Positions 14,932-22,351 of a stretch of DNA of 23,651 bases are shown here, piece by piece. Each line of letters starts with the position of its first letter. Within the stretch, counting starts at the first letter, position 1. The DNA comes from Raineyella sp964528755 (lineage in GTDB: Bacteria; Actinomycetota; Actinomycetes; Propionibacteriales; Propionibacteriaceae): NCBI GenBank assembly GCA_964528755.1, contig CAZGWN010000065.1, forward strand, positions 1 to 23,651, written 5' to 3'. Position numbers and translations under genes: made by a program. Under the pieces are notes generated by a model. That model searched no databases. It saw nothing but the letters and a program-made list of their open reading frames with translations, and was not told where the DNA came from.

Positions 14932-15622
14932 GATCGCTGTGGTAGTCGTGGCCATCGACGGGCCGAGCGGATCGGGGAAGTCCTCGACGTCGCGTGCCGT
15001 CGCGGAGCATTTCGGCTGGGACTATCTCGACACCGGCGCGATGTACCGGGCCGCGACGTGGCTGGGCCTGCAGCACGGGGTGGACCTGGCGTCCGGCGTG
15101 CCGGGCCGCGCCGAGCAGGTCCTCGACCTGCTCGCGACGACACCGCTCACGGTGAGCACCGATCCGCGCCACCCACAGGTGCGGGTCGGCGACACCGATG
15201 TCACCGCCGCCATCCGTGAGCCGCGGATCTCGGCGGCGGTCTCCGCGGTGGCTTCCCTGCCGGAGGTCCGCGAGGAGCTGATCGCCCGCCAACGGGCCGC
15301 CATCGCCGCCGCCCACGACGGCATCGTCGTGGAGGGGCGGGACATCACCACCGTGGTCGCCCCCGACGCCGACGTCCGGATCCTCCTGGTTGCCGACCCC
15401 GACGCCCGGGTGGCCCGCCGCGCCGCGGAGCTCGGCTCGCGGGTGCCGGGGGAGCAGGTCGCCGACCAGGTCCTGCGCCGCGACCGCGACGACTCGCGGG
15501 TCACCGCTTTCACCGAGGCGGCCGACGGAGTCACCGTCATCGACTCCACCGACCTGCCGCTGCCCGAGGTCATCGCCGCTGTCGTCGACCTCGTCGACCG
15601 GGCCTGCCACCGGCGGCCCTGA
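14930..15622 (+). CDS. cmk: Cytidylate kinase
   Basis: A 230-residue P-loop nucleoside monophosphate kinase that phosphorylates CMP and dCMP with ATP in pyrimidine nucleotide recycling. Walker A is GPSGSGKSS (11-19). YLDTGAMYRA is the diagnostic CMP-kinase block. Further blocks are VTAAIREPRISAAVSAVAS, the IVVEGRDITTVVAPDADV segment with the conserved Gly-Arg-Asp, and the lid/C-terminal RDRDDSRVTAF. The open frame begins at GTG 14930, but a -10-like TAGGGT covers that codon, so GTG 14939 (MVVVAIDGPSG) may be the true start. The gene leads a cmk-plsC-der series, 20 bases before plsC. Confidence 0.97.
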   Translation: MIAVVVVAIDGPSGSGKSSTSRAVAEHFGWDYLDTGAMYRAATWLGLQHGVDLASGVPGRAEQVLDLLATTPLTVSTDPRHPQVRVGDTDVTAAIREPRISAAVSAVASLPEVREELIARQRAAIAAAHDGIVVEGRDITTVVAPDADVRILLVADPDARVARRAAELGSRVPGEQVADQVLRRDRDDSRVTAFTEAADGVTVIDSTDLPLPEVIAAVVDLVDRACHRRP

Positions 15623-15642
15623 CCCCTCCCGGAAGGATCGCG

Positions 15643-16377
15643 ATGCCGCCCCGGACCACGCTCGACCTGCGCGGACTGCCCCACACCGACGGCATCGCTG
15701 CTTCCCGATCCGGCCTGCTGCAGATCCTCGCCCCGATCGCCCGCGGCCTGGCCCGTATGGTGTGGGACGTCCGGGTGCACCGGGCCGACCTGGTGCCCGC
15801 TGACGGGCCGGTCCTGCTGGCCTGCAACCACCTCGCCACCATGGACGGGCCGCTGTCGGTGCTGATGTCGCCGCGCCCGGTCACGTACGCGCTGGCCAAG
15901 GAGGAGCTCTTCCGCGGGCCGGTCGGGCGGCTGCTCGACGCGTCGGGCCAGATCCCGATCAGCCGCGAGGTGCCGGTGGACCGGACGGCGCTCGACCGGT
16001 GCATCCGGGTGCTGCGGGACGGGCAGGCGCTGGTGATCTTCCCCGAGGGCATGCGCGACATCGGGGAGTTCCGCTGGATCCGGTCCGGTGCGGCGTACCT
16101 GGCGATGGTGACCGGTGCCCCGATCGTTCCGGTGGCGATGCTGGGCACCCGGGCACCCGGGGCGAGTCCGAAGTCGCTGCCCGGACTCCGGTCCCGGATA
16201 CACGTGGTGTTCGGCGAGCCGATCCGACTGCCGCGAGTCGACTGGCCGCGCCGGCAGTGGGTCGTCCGGGAGGCGGCCGAGCGCCTCCGGGTGCGGCTGG
16301 CGGGCCATGTCCGCGCCGCGGAGGCGCTCACCGGGATGTCGCTGCCAGGGGCGCCGTCCGTTGGGCGGCTGCACTAG
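15643..16377 (+). CDS. plsC: 1-acyl-sn-glycerol-3-phosphate acyltransferase family protein
   Basis: A 244-residue PlsC-family acyltransferase, membrane-associated, that probably acylates lysophosphatidic acid in phospholipid synthesis. The catalytic NHxxxxD motif is CNHLATMDGP (His63, Asp68). The substrate-binding motif FPEGxR is FPEGMRD (133-139), with Met where most members have Thr. The third block is IPISREVPVD, and IVPVAMLGTRAPG forms the fourth. The start is ATG with GGAAGGA at 15631-15637. It lies between cmk and der, an arrangement common in actinobacteria. The acyl-acceptor specificity is inferred from family only. Confidence 0.93.
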   Translation: MPPRTTLDLRGLPHTDGIAASRSGLLQILAPIARGLARMVWDVRVHRADLVPADGPVLLACNHLATMDGPLSVLMSPRPVTYALAKEELFRGPVGRLLDASGQIPISREVPVDRTALDRCIRVLRDGQALVIFPEGMRDIGEFRWIRSGAAYLAMVTGAPIVPVAMLGTRAPGASPKSLPGLRSRIHVVFGEPIRLPRVDWPRRQWVVREAAERLRVRLAGHVRAAEALTGMSLPGAPSVGRLH

Positions 16378-16380
16378 GCT
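16375..16380 (+). promoter_or_regulatory. Candidate -10 element of der (TAGGCT)
   Basis: TAGGCT, whose first three bases are the plsC stop codon, is followed by six bases and the der GTG at 16387. There is no Shine-Dalgarno before der, so a leaderless transcript is likely if this element is active. No -35 was identified. Confidence 0.45.
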
Positions 16381-16386
16381 GGGTCG

Positions 16387-17718
16387 GTGAACGAGAACCG
16401 GTCCCGACCCGTGGTCGCCGTCGTCGGGCGTCCCAATGTCGGCAAGTCGACGCTGGTCAACCGCATCATCGGCCGGCGCGAGGCTGTCGTCCAGGATGTC
16501 CCCGGCGTCACCCGCGACCGGGTTTCGTACGACGCGACGTGGAGCGGACGCGATTTCGTCCTCGTCGACACCGGGGGCTGGGCGTCCGATGCGCAGGGCA
16601 TGGCCGCGCGGGTCGCCGAGCAGGCCGAGTTGGCCATCTCCGCCGCCGACGCGGTGATCCTCGTGGTCGATGCGACCGTCGGCACCCTGGACGAGGACGA
16701 GGCGGTCGTGGCCGTGCTGCGCCGCTCCCACAAGCCGGTCGTCCTCGTCGCCAACAAGGTCGACGACCAGCGCGGCGAGGCCGAGGCGGCCGCGATGTGG
16801 AACCTCGGACTGGGCCAACCGTGGCCGGTGTCGGCGATCCACGGGCGTGGCACCGGGGACATGCTCGACGCCGTGCTGGACGTGCTGCCGGAGACCCCGA
16901 TAGCCGATGAGGCCGCGCAGGGAGGCCCCCGCCGGGTGGCCATCGTGGGCAAGCCGAACGTCGGCAAGTCATCCCTGCTCAACCGGCTGGTCGGACAACA
17001 GCGCTCGGTCGTCTCGGATGTGTCGGGCACCACCGTCGACCCGGTCGACGAACTCGTCGAGGTCGGCGGGGAGGTCTACCGCTTCGTCGACACCGCCGGC
17101 CTGCGCAGGCGGGTCAAGGAGGCGTCCGGGCACGAGTACTATGCGTCGCTGCGCACCGCCGCCGCGATCGAACGCGCCGAGGTGTGCATCGCCGTCGTCG
17201 ATGCCTCCGACGAGATCACCGAGCAGGACCTGCGGATCCTGTCGATGGTGGAGGATGCCGGGCGGGCACTGGTCATCGCGTTCAACAAGTGGGACCTCAC
17301 GGACGAGGAGCGCCGCCGCTATCTCGACCGGGAGATCGAGCGCGACCTGGTCCAGTTCGCCTGGGCCGACCACGTGAACATCTCGGCACTGACCGGGCGG
17401 AACGTGGTGCGGCTGCGCGGGGCGATCGACGAGGCGCTGGCCGGCTGGGAGACCCGCGTGCCGACCGGGCGGCTGAACGCCTTCCTCGGCCGGTTGGTCG
17501 CGGCCCAGCCGCATCCGGTCCGCGGCGGCAAGCAGCCCCGGATCCTCTTCGGCACCCAGGCGCAAGCAGGACCGCCGACCTTCATCCTTTTCACCTCCGG
17601 TCCGCTGGACGCCGGATACGTACGGTTCGTCGAACGGCGGCTGCGGGAGGATTTCGGCTTCCGCGGCACACCGGTGCACGTCGAGGTCCGGCCGCGGGCG
17701 AAGCGTTCGGAGCGGTAG
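16387..17718 (+). CDS. der: Ribosome biogenesis GTPase Der (EngA)
   Basis: A 443-residue essential GTPase with two tandem G domains, acting in 50S ribosomal subunit maturation. The first P loop is GRPNVGKS (14-21), with DTGGW and ANKVD. The second is GKPNVGKS (188-195), with DTAGLRRR and FNKWD. A C-terminal KH-like RNA-binding domain starts near residue 355 and ends in a basic tail (RPRAKRSER). Length and motif order are normal for the family. The GTG start has no Shine-Dalgarno and is placed six bases after a TAGGCT element. It is the last gene of the cmk-plsC-der series. Confidence 0.98.
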   Translation: MNENRSRPVVAVVGRPNVGKSTLVNRIIGRREAVVQDVPGVTRDRVSYDATWSGRDFVLVDTGGWASDAQGMAARVAEQAELAISAADAVILVVDATVGTLDEDEAVVAVLRRSHKPVVLVANKVDDQRGEAEAAAMWNLGLGQPWPVSAIHGRGTGDMLDAVLDVLPETPIADEAAQGGPRRVAIVGKPNVGKSSLLNRLVGQQRSVVSDVSGTTVDPVDELVEVGGEVYRFVDTAGLRRRVKEASGHEYYASLRTAAAIERAEVCIAVVDASDEITEQDLRILSMVEDAGRALVIAFNKWDLTDEERRRYLDREIERDLVQFAWADHVNISALTGRNVVRLRGAIDEALAGWETRVPTGRLNAFLGRLVAAQPHPVRGGKQPRILFGTQAQAGPPTFILFTSGPLDAGYVRFVERRLREDFGFRGTPVHVEVRPRAKRSER

Positions 17719-17860
17719 CCGCCCGGGCGTCCCGGCTCGTCCAGCGTTGGCCGACTGTTCAGGAACGCGTCATGCGCGGCTCACGCGCCGGACCGGAGCC
17801 GTTCCGAGGATGCGAGGGTGGCCACTACCGCGCCACATCCGAGATCGGAAGCAGACACCC

Positions 17861-19255
17861 ATGCGACACCCCCTCCGCCGCCTCCGGACGCTCTGCCTCG
17901 GCGCCGTGACCGCCCTGGCGGTCGCCAGCTCGACCGTGGCCCCCGCCTTCGCCGTGCACGCCCAGCCGCCGCACTCCCGGCCCGACCTGCCGGCCTTCGA
18001 CATTGCGGCGCACCGCGGTGGCATCGGCCTCAACGTGGAAAGCACGCCGCAGGCCTTCGCCTACGCCCTCGAACTCGGCGTGTCGTCCCTCGAACTCGAC
18101 GTGCAGATCACCCAGGACGGCCACGCGGTCATCACCCATGATCGCAAGACCAACACCAGCGTGTGCCGTGAGGGAGAACCGGCGTTCCCCGGTGACCCCG
18201 AGTACCCGTACATGGGCAAGTACATCAAGGACCTGAGCCTGGCCCAGGTCCGCACCTTCGACTGCGGCAGCACGACGAAGCCGCAGTACCCCGGTCAGGT
18301 CGCCCACCCGTACTCCCGCATGATGCTGCTCAGCGAGGTCTTCGACCTGGTCGAGGCGTACGGCGCCGACGACGTGTCACTCAACATCGAGACCAAGGTC
18401 GAGGCCGGCGCGCCCGACGAGACCGCGCCGCGGGAGCAGTTCGTCCAGGTGGTCGCCGCCGAGATTGCCCGCTACGGCCTCGAGGATCAGGTGATGATCG
18501 AGAGCTTCGACTGGGGCGCGTTGATGCGGATGAAGCAGGTGGCCCCGGAGCTGCCGATCATCGCGCTGACCAACGGCCAGCAGTTCCTGCAGGCCGGACA
18601 ACCGGGCGCATCGCCGTGGCTCGGCGGCATCGACATCGACGATTTCGACGGCGACCTGGTGGCCGCCACCGCGTCCTTCGGCGCGGATGCGATCTCGCCG
18701 GTGCACGGGGACCCGCAGGGCGGTTCCGTCGTGGACCCGGACTACGTGCCGTTCACCACGGCCGACCTGGTGGGCCGGGCGCACCGGGCCGGCATGAAGG
18801 TGATTCCGTGGACGGTCAACGACCGGCCCACCATGGAGAGCCTCATCGACATGGGCGTGGACGGAATCATCACCGACTATCCGCACGTCCTCGTGCAGGC
18901 TCTGGCCGAGCGCGGCTACACCCTGCCGGCGGGCAAGCATCTGCCCGAGCAGGCCTGGGACGCCGGAACGGTCTATGGGAAGGGCGACCGGGTGACCCAC
19001 GCCGGCGCGGCCTGGGTGGCGCAGTGGTATGCCCGTGGCGAGGCGCCGGGCGCCTCCCCGTACGGCGCGTGGGCCGAGGTCGGCGCCGACGTGCCGACCT
19101 CCGGCGGCTCGGTGGTCGGCTGGACCGCGTCGTGGCCCTATGCCGGTGGGGAGACCGTGGCGTACGACGGGCACCTGTGGCGGGCCCAGTGGCCGACCCG
19201 CAACCAGGAGCCAGGCGAGCCGTACGGTCCGTGGAAGGACCTGGGCGCCGCCTGA
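17861..19255 (+). CDS. Secreted glycerophosphodiester phosphodiesterase with two CBM5/12-type modules
   Basis: A 464-residue exported GDPD. A Sec signal peptide (about 1-31, cleavage near AFA|VHA) is followed by the GDPD TIM barrel (about 46-350). Catalytic and metal residues are present: AHRGG with His51/Arg52, Glu60, Glu78 and Asp80 in LELDVQ, and His93 in ITHD. Later blocks include NIETK, ESFDW, PWTVND and GVDGIITDYP. Two tandem modules at about 363-408 and 417-460 have the pattern W-x-Y-x-x-G-D/E-x-V-x-x-x-G-x-x-W-x-A-x-W with a closing Gly-Ala/Pro-Trp, typical of chitin-binding type 3 / CBM5/12 domains. The product probably hydrolyses glycerophosphodiesters or teichoic-acid-like polymers while bound to a polysaccharide; this is inference. 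The 142-bp region upstream (17719-17860) shows no clear promoter. Confidence 0.92.
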   Translation: MRHPLRRLRTLCLGAVTALAVASSTVAPAFAVHAQPPHSRPDLPAFDIAAHRGGIGLNVESTPQAFAYALELGVSSLELDVQITQDGHAVITHDRKTNTSVCREGEPAFPGDPEYPYMGKYIKDLSLAQVRTFDCGSTTKPQYPGQVAHPYSRMMLLSEVFDLVEAYGADDVSLNIETKVEAGAPDETAPREQFVQVVAAEIARYGLEDQVMIESFDWGALMRMKQVAPELPIIALTNGQQFLQAGQPGASPWLGGIDIDDFDGDLVAATASFGADAISPVHGDPQGGSVVDPDYVPFTTADLVGRAHRAGMKVIPWTVNDRPTMESLIDMGVDGIITDYPHVLVQALAERGYTLPAGKHLPEQAWDAGTVYGKGDRVTHAGAAWVAQWYARGEAPGASPYGAWAEVGADVPTSGGSVVGWTASWPYAGGETVAYDGHLWRAQWPTRNQEPGEPYGPWKDLGAA

Positions 19256-19295
19256 GCGTCTCGGCGATCGGACACTTCGACGGTCGTGGTGGACC

Positions 19296-19901
19296 TCAGT
19301 CGTCGACCCCCCGGGCCACCAACGCCTCGCCCATCGCATCGGCCCGGCGCAGCGTCCGCACCACCAGCGGCACAGCGAAGGCACGGACGCTGGTGGCATT
19401 GCTGCGGGCCAGTTGGGCCTCGCGGACCTGACCGGCGAGTTCGGCCACCAGCGGCACACACCGGATTCCCATGGTGAGCATGAGACCCACCCGTTCCGGG
19501 TCGACCCCGAAGCGGCGCAACGGGCCGGCCGCGGCGACGATCACGTCGATCAGCCGGCTCGTCCGGGTGGTCAGGGTCACCAGCGCCGCCATCAGGACGA
19601 GCGCCGTCAAGGTGCCGGTGACCACGACTGCGCGCCGCCAATCGGCGGTCCACAGGTGGTAGGCGGCGGTGAAAACGAGGAAGAACAGCATCGGCCGGAC
19701 CTGCTTGCCCATCGTCGCCGGTCCGAATCCAGCGAGGGCGTACAGCCCGGCCACGACGGCCAGCAGTCCGACGACCAGCCACCAGTAGGTGAGAAAGACC
19801 GCGCCGGCACCGAGCACGACCAGGGCCACCAGCTTCACCCAGGCCGGCAGACGGTGCAGGGGGGAGGTGCCGGGACGGTAGAGGCCCAACGTGGACGTCA
19901 T
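19296..19901 (-). CDS. bioN: Energy-coupling factor transmembrane protein (BioN/CbiQ family)
   Basis: A 201-residue EcfT-type permease that couples ATP hydrolysis by BioM to biotin transport by BioY. Hydrophobic segments are at about 17-35, 38-53, 66-81 and 88-106, followed by the cytoplasmic coupling region (RRFGVDPERVGLMLTMGIRCVPLVAEL). Two coupling motifs, EAQLARS and EALVARG near the C-terminus, correspond to the paired Ala-Arg-Gly motifs of EcfT. The ATG at 19901 overlaps the stop of an 11-codon minigene (ATGA) made by a 32-bp duplication that separates it from bioM. Biotin specificity is inferred from the bioY gene in the same operon. It converges with the GDPD gene 40 bp away, with no obvious hairpin between them. 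Confidence 0.92.
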   Translation of the reverse strand: MTSTLGLYRPGTSPLHRLPAWVKLVALVVLGAGAVFLTYWWLVVGLLAVVAGLYALAGFGPATMGKQVRPMLFFLVFTAAYHLWTADWRRAVVVTGTLTALVLMAALVTLTTRTSRLIDVIVAAAGPLRRFGVDPERVGLMLTMGIRCVPLVAELAGQVREAQLARSNATSVRAFAVPLVVRTLRRADAMGEALVARGVDD

Positions 19902-19945
19902 CGACGGACCGCCGCCGAACTCGTGGACGTCATCGACGGACCGCC
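19890..19945 (-). repeat. Tandem duplication (32-bp period) at the bioM/bioN junction
   Basis: A 24-bp block is perfectly repeated at 19890-19913 and 19922-19945, offset by 32 bases. Both copies carry GCGGTCCGTCGATGACG on the minus strand. The upstream copy encodes the bioM end (AVRR, TGA) and the downstream copy carries the bioN ATG. This looks like a recent tandem duplication of an originally overlapping ATGA junction. Confidence 0.9.
19898..19933 (-). other. 11-codon minigene linking bioM and bioN
   Basis: From the ATG that overlaps the bioM stop (ATGA) a short frame MTSTSSAAVRR runs to a TGA that overlaps the bioN ATG (again ATGA). It is a by-product of the 32-bp duplication and could carry ribosomes from bioM to bioN. 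Translation is inferred only. Confidence 0.35.
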
Positions 19946-20628
19946 ATGAGGTCCTGGTAGGCGCTGATGGCGTTCGCCGGTATGTCGTCGGCGACCAGCC
20001 GGCCACCGTTGAAGACCAGCACCCGGTCGAAGTTCTCCAGCAGGTAGAGGTGGTGGGTGACCAGCACCACCGACTGGTCCAGATCGGCGACCACCCGACC
20101 GATCATGGCGGCGTTGCGCAGGTCGAGCAGCGTGGTCGGCTCGTCCATGACGAGGATCTCGGGCCGGGTGACCAGCACGGAGGCCATCGCCATCAGCTGC
20201 TTCTGACCGCCCGACAGCAGATGGGCCGGGTGGTCGGCGTGGCCGGCCAGGCCGAAGTGGTCGAGGATGTCCTGGACGCGCGCAGCCTTCTCGTCGGCCG
20301 ACAGCTTGGCCCGCCGCAGCCCGAAGGCGACATCCTCGGCGACCGTCGGCATGATGATCTGGTTGTCGGGGTCGGTGAAGCAGAACCCGACCCGGCGCCG
20401 GATCTCCTTGGCCTTGGTGCGGGTGTCCAGGCCGTCGACGGTCACGGTGCCCTCACTGGGCACCACCAGACCGTTGATCATCCGGGCGAAGGTCGACTTG
20501 CCCGAACCGTTGTGCCCGATCACGCCGATGCGCCGCTCGGCCAGCTCGACGTTGAGGTCGTGCAGCACAGTGCGGGCCATCGGCCCGTCCCCGTACGTGT
20601 GGGTGACGTGGTCGGCCTTGATCAGCAT
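19930..20628 (-). CDS. bioM: Energy-coupling factor ATPase (BioM/CbiO family)
   Basis: A 232-residue ABC-type ATPase that powers the biotin ECF transporter from the cytoplasmic face. Walker A is GHNGSGKST (38-46), the Q-loop region is FCFTDPDNQI, the ABC signature is LLSGGQKQL, Walker B is ILVMDEPTT, and the switch His is in LVTHH. All catalytic elements are intact. The D-loop reads LLDLRN instead of the common GLDP. The ATG at 20628 overlaps the end of the thiolase-like gene (ATGCTGA, seven bases), so translation is coupled. The C-terminal AVRR plus TGA lies in the duplicated junction with bioN. Confidence 0.94.
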   Translation of the reverse strand: MLIKADHVTHTYGDGPMARTVLHDLNVELAERRIGVIGHNGSGKSTFARMINGLVVPSEGTVTVDGLDTRTKAKEIRRRVGFCFTDPDNQIIMPTVAEDVAFGLRRAKLSADEKAARVQDILDHFGLAGHADHPAHLLSGGQKQLMAMASVLVTRPEILVMDEPTTLLDLRNAAMIGRVVADLDQSVVLVTHHLYLLENFDRVLVFNGGRLVADDIPANAISAYQDLMAVRR

Positions 20629-21623
20629 CTTTCCACCACCATGGCCACTCCTTGTCCGGATCCGGCCGAGGCACCGAGGAGTCCGAATCGGCCGTGATCC
20701 TGTCGTACCAACTGTGTGAACGCCCGGGTCATCAGCACGGCGCCCGAGGCGCCCCACGGGTGGCCCAGTGCGAGCGACCCGCCCTGTCGGCAGATCCGCT
20801 CGGGGTCGAGCTTGAGGGCCGTGGCCGCGGCCAGGATGTTGCCGGTGAACGCCTCGTCGAACTCGATGACGTCGAACTGGTCCAGGTTGAGGCGGGTCGA
20901 GTACAGCACCCGTTCCACCGCCGGCACCAGACTCCACCCGACCCGCGCCGGATCGCACCCGAACGTCGCCGACGCCGTCACCCGAAGGCCCGGCGTACGA
21001 AGCCGTCGGTGGGTCGAGCCGTCGACCAGGAGGACCGCCGCCGCGCCATCGTCGATGATCGACGGGTCGGCCTCGGGGGAGCGGAAGGTGTCGGCGGCGA
21101 CGTCGCCGACCGGAACGATCTCGGCCGTGAAGCGACCCTGTTCGCGGGCCGCCTCCGCCCGGGCCAGGGACCGCGCGGCGTAGGCCGAGCGGTCCTCCGC
21201 TCCGATCCGGTACTCCTCGGCCAGTGCGTCGGCTGCCCGCGCCATCGCCGGGTTGATCGGTTCATGTGCCTGCGAGCCGGCCTCGACTCCGCCGGCGATC
21301 ATCCACCCCGGGTTGTTGACCGCCACCAGATAGTTCGCTGCGTACGCGATGGCGGACAGTCCTGATGCGCGACCGCGCTCCACCGACATGGCGGCGACCT
21401 CGTGAGGAACACCCGCGGCAACCAGGGCGTCGCGACCGAGCCCGACCCGGCCGAAGGCGTGTCCCAGCAGCACGTCGCGGAGCATGTCCGGCTTCGGGCA
21501 CGCCTCGTACAGGTGACGGATGACCGGCGCGGCGATGTCGGCGGCCGTGATGGCGGCCAACGGGCCGGTGTTGGGGGCGAGCGGGGTGCGAACAGCATCG
21601 ACGATGACGGCGTTGTTGATCAC
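20622..21623 (-). CDS. Thiolase-fold protein lacking both catalytic cysteines
   Basis: A 333-residue protein clearly related to acetyl-CoA acetyltransferases, but altered. The nucleophile block usually written CGSG reads ERGRASG, with Arg85 where the acyl-accepting Cys should be. The C-terminal Cys block (CIGGGQG-like) reads GASAGSGQG, with Ser319 instead. The GHP histidine (His288 in GGSLALGHPWGASG) is kept, and NEAF reads DEAF (Glu257). It is 50-70 residues shorter than typical thiolases, and the shortening falls in the central loop region near residues 122-135. The GTG start at 21623 has AGGAGG five bases before it. It sits between bioY and bioM and overlaps bioM. A thiolase (yhfS) with a bioY homologue is also in the biotin regulon of Bacillus subtilis. 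Ordinary thiolysis is unlikely; function unknown. Confidence 0.88.
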   Translation of the reverse strand: MINNAVIVDAVRTPLAPNTGPLAAITAADIAAPVIRHLYEACPKPDMLRDVLLGHAFGRVGLGRDALVAAGVPHEVAAMSVERGRASGLSAIAYAANYLVAVNNPGWMIAGGVEAGSQAHEPINPAMARAADALAEEYRIGAEDRSAYAARSLARAEAAREQGRFTAEIVPVGDVAADTFRSPEADPSIIDDGAAAVLLVDGSTHRRLRTPGLRVTASATFGCDPARVGWSLVPAVERVLYSTRLNLDQFDVIEFDEAFTGNILAAATALKLDPERICRQGGSLALGHPWGASGAVLMTRAFTQLVRQDHGRFGLLGASAGSGQGVAMVVERC

Positions 21624-21697
21624 GGCATCCTCCTGGCGGGGTCGTTCCGGCGGCTTCGCTCGTGCGAATGCTCCGCCTGCACCCTATCGTCGGCCGA

Positions 21698-22288
21698 TCA
21701 GGCCGCCGCCGTCTCGGGAGTACGACCGCGCCACGGCAGCAGGCCCGGGTACGCCCGGTGGACGCCCTTGGCCACCACGGCGGCGAGAACGCCCTTGAGG
21801 GTGTCGCCGGGCAGGTAGGGCAGGTTCGCCACCACGGCCGCCGGCAGGCTCAGGTGGCCGAAGGCCATCTGCCCGGGAATCCCCAGCGCGTACATGACGA
21901 CCATCCCGACCAGGACGTTGATCAGGATCCCCCAGCCGAGCCGGTACGGCGCCCCGAGGCGATAGGTGAGCCGGCCGATCAGCCATGAGGCGATCGGCCA
22001 GGAGATGAGGAATCCGACGGAGGCACCGGCGAACACGCCGATGCCGCCGCGACCGCCCGACAGCAGCGGCAGCCCGACGGCGACGAGAGCCAGGAACAGG
22101 ACCTGGGACAGACCGCCTCGACGGCCGCCGAGCAGGGCGCCGGCGAGGACCGGGCCGAAGGTCTGGGCGGTGATGGGGGACGGGGAGAGCGGGGTGTAGA
22201 AAGCCGGGATCAGCCCGAGCGCCGCCGTCAGGCCGGCAAACACGGCGATCAGAGCCAGGTCACGAGCTGGAGTGGTGCGATGGGCCAC
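21698..22288 (-). CDS. bioY: Biotin-specific ECF transporter S component
   Basis: A 196-residue, six-helix substrate-binding membrane protein for biotin uptake. Family hallmarks are a long N-terminal helix (DLALIAVFAGLTAALGLIP), the SPSPITAQTFGPVLAGALLGGRRGGLSQ block, and LPLLSGGRGGIGVFAGASVGFLISWP, followed by the H-rich C-terminal half with LPYLPGDTLKGVLAAVVAKGVHRAYP. The GTG at 22288 was chosen because GAAGGA (22295-22300, minus strand) lies six bases upstream; longer frames have no family homology. It is the first gene of an operon with the thiolase-like gene, bioM and bioN, and sits behind tandem BioQ-like boxes. There is a 74-bp gap before the thiolase-like gene. Confidence 0.95.
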   Translation of the reverse strand: MAHRTTPARDLALIAVFAGLTAALGLIPAFYTPLSPSPITAQTFGPVLAGALLGGRRGGLSQVLFLALVAVGLPLLSGGRGGIGVFAGASVGFLISWPIASWLIGRLTYRLGAPYRLGWGILINVLVGMVVMYALGIPGQMAFGHLSLPAAVVANLPYLPGDTLKGVLAAVVAKGVHRAYPGLLPWRGRTPETAAA

Positions 22289-22322
22289 GATGCGTCCTTC
22301 ATCCGTACGGTTGACGATGCGG

Positions 22323-22351
22323 AGTCTAGGGCGCAGCTGCCCCCGTCGTGA
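22323..22351 (-). promoter_or_regulatory. Candidate bioY promoter
   Basis: On the minus strand TTCACG and TAGACT (22323-22328) are separated by about 18 bases, with a start expected near 22315 and a leader of about 27 nt containing the bioY Shine-Dalgarno. The -35 overlaps the first operator box. Confidence 0.45.

Noticed and set aside
17719..17860. 142-bp region between der and the GDPD gene searched for a promoter, terminator or small gene
   Set aside because: Only short weak inverted repeats (for example AGCCG/CGGCT near 17717-17737) and no TAnnnT at a useful spacing; nothing supportable.
19076..19101. 9-bp inverted repeat (GAGGTCGGC / GCCGACCTC) between the two carbohydrate-binding modules
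   Set aside because: Short, GC-rich and inside coding sequence that encodes a plausible linker; no sign of terminator or recombination site.
19029..19949. Plus-strand open frame of 306 codons opposite bioN
   Set aside because: It begins inside the GDPD gene out of frame and continues as antisense of bioN with His/Gln/Arg-rich composition; no family resemblance.
21681..21686. TAGGGT on the minus strand between bioY and the thiolase-like gene
   Set aside because: Could be an internal promoter, but no -35 is visible, the gene has a strong SD and the context is a single operon; too weak to list.
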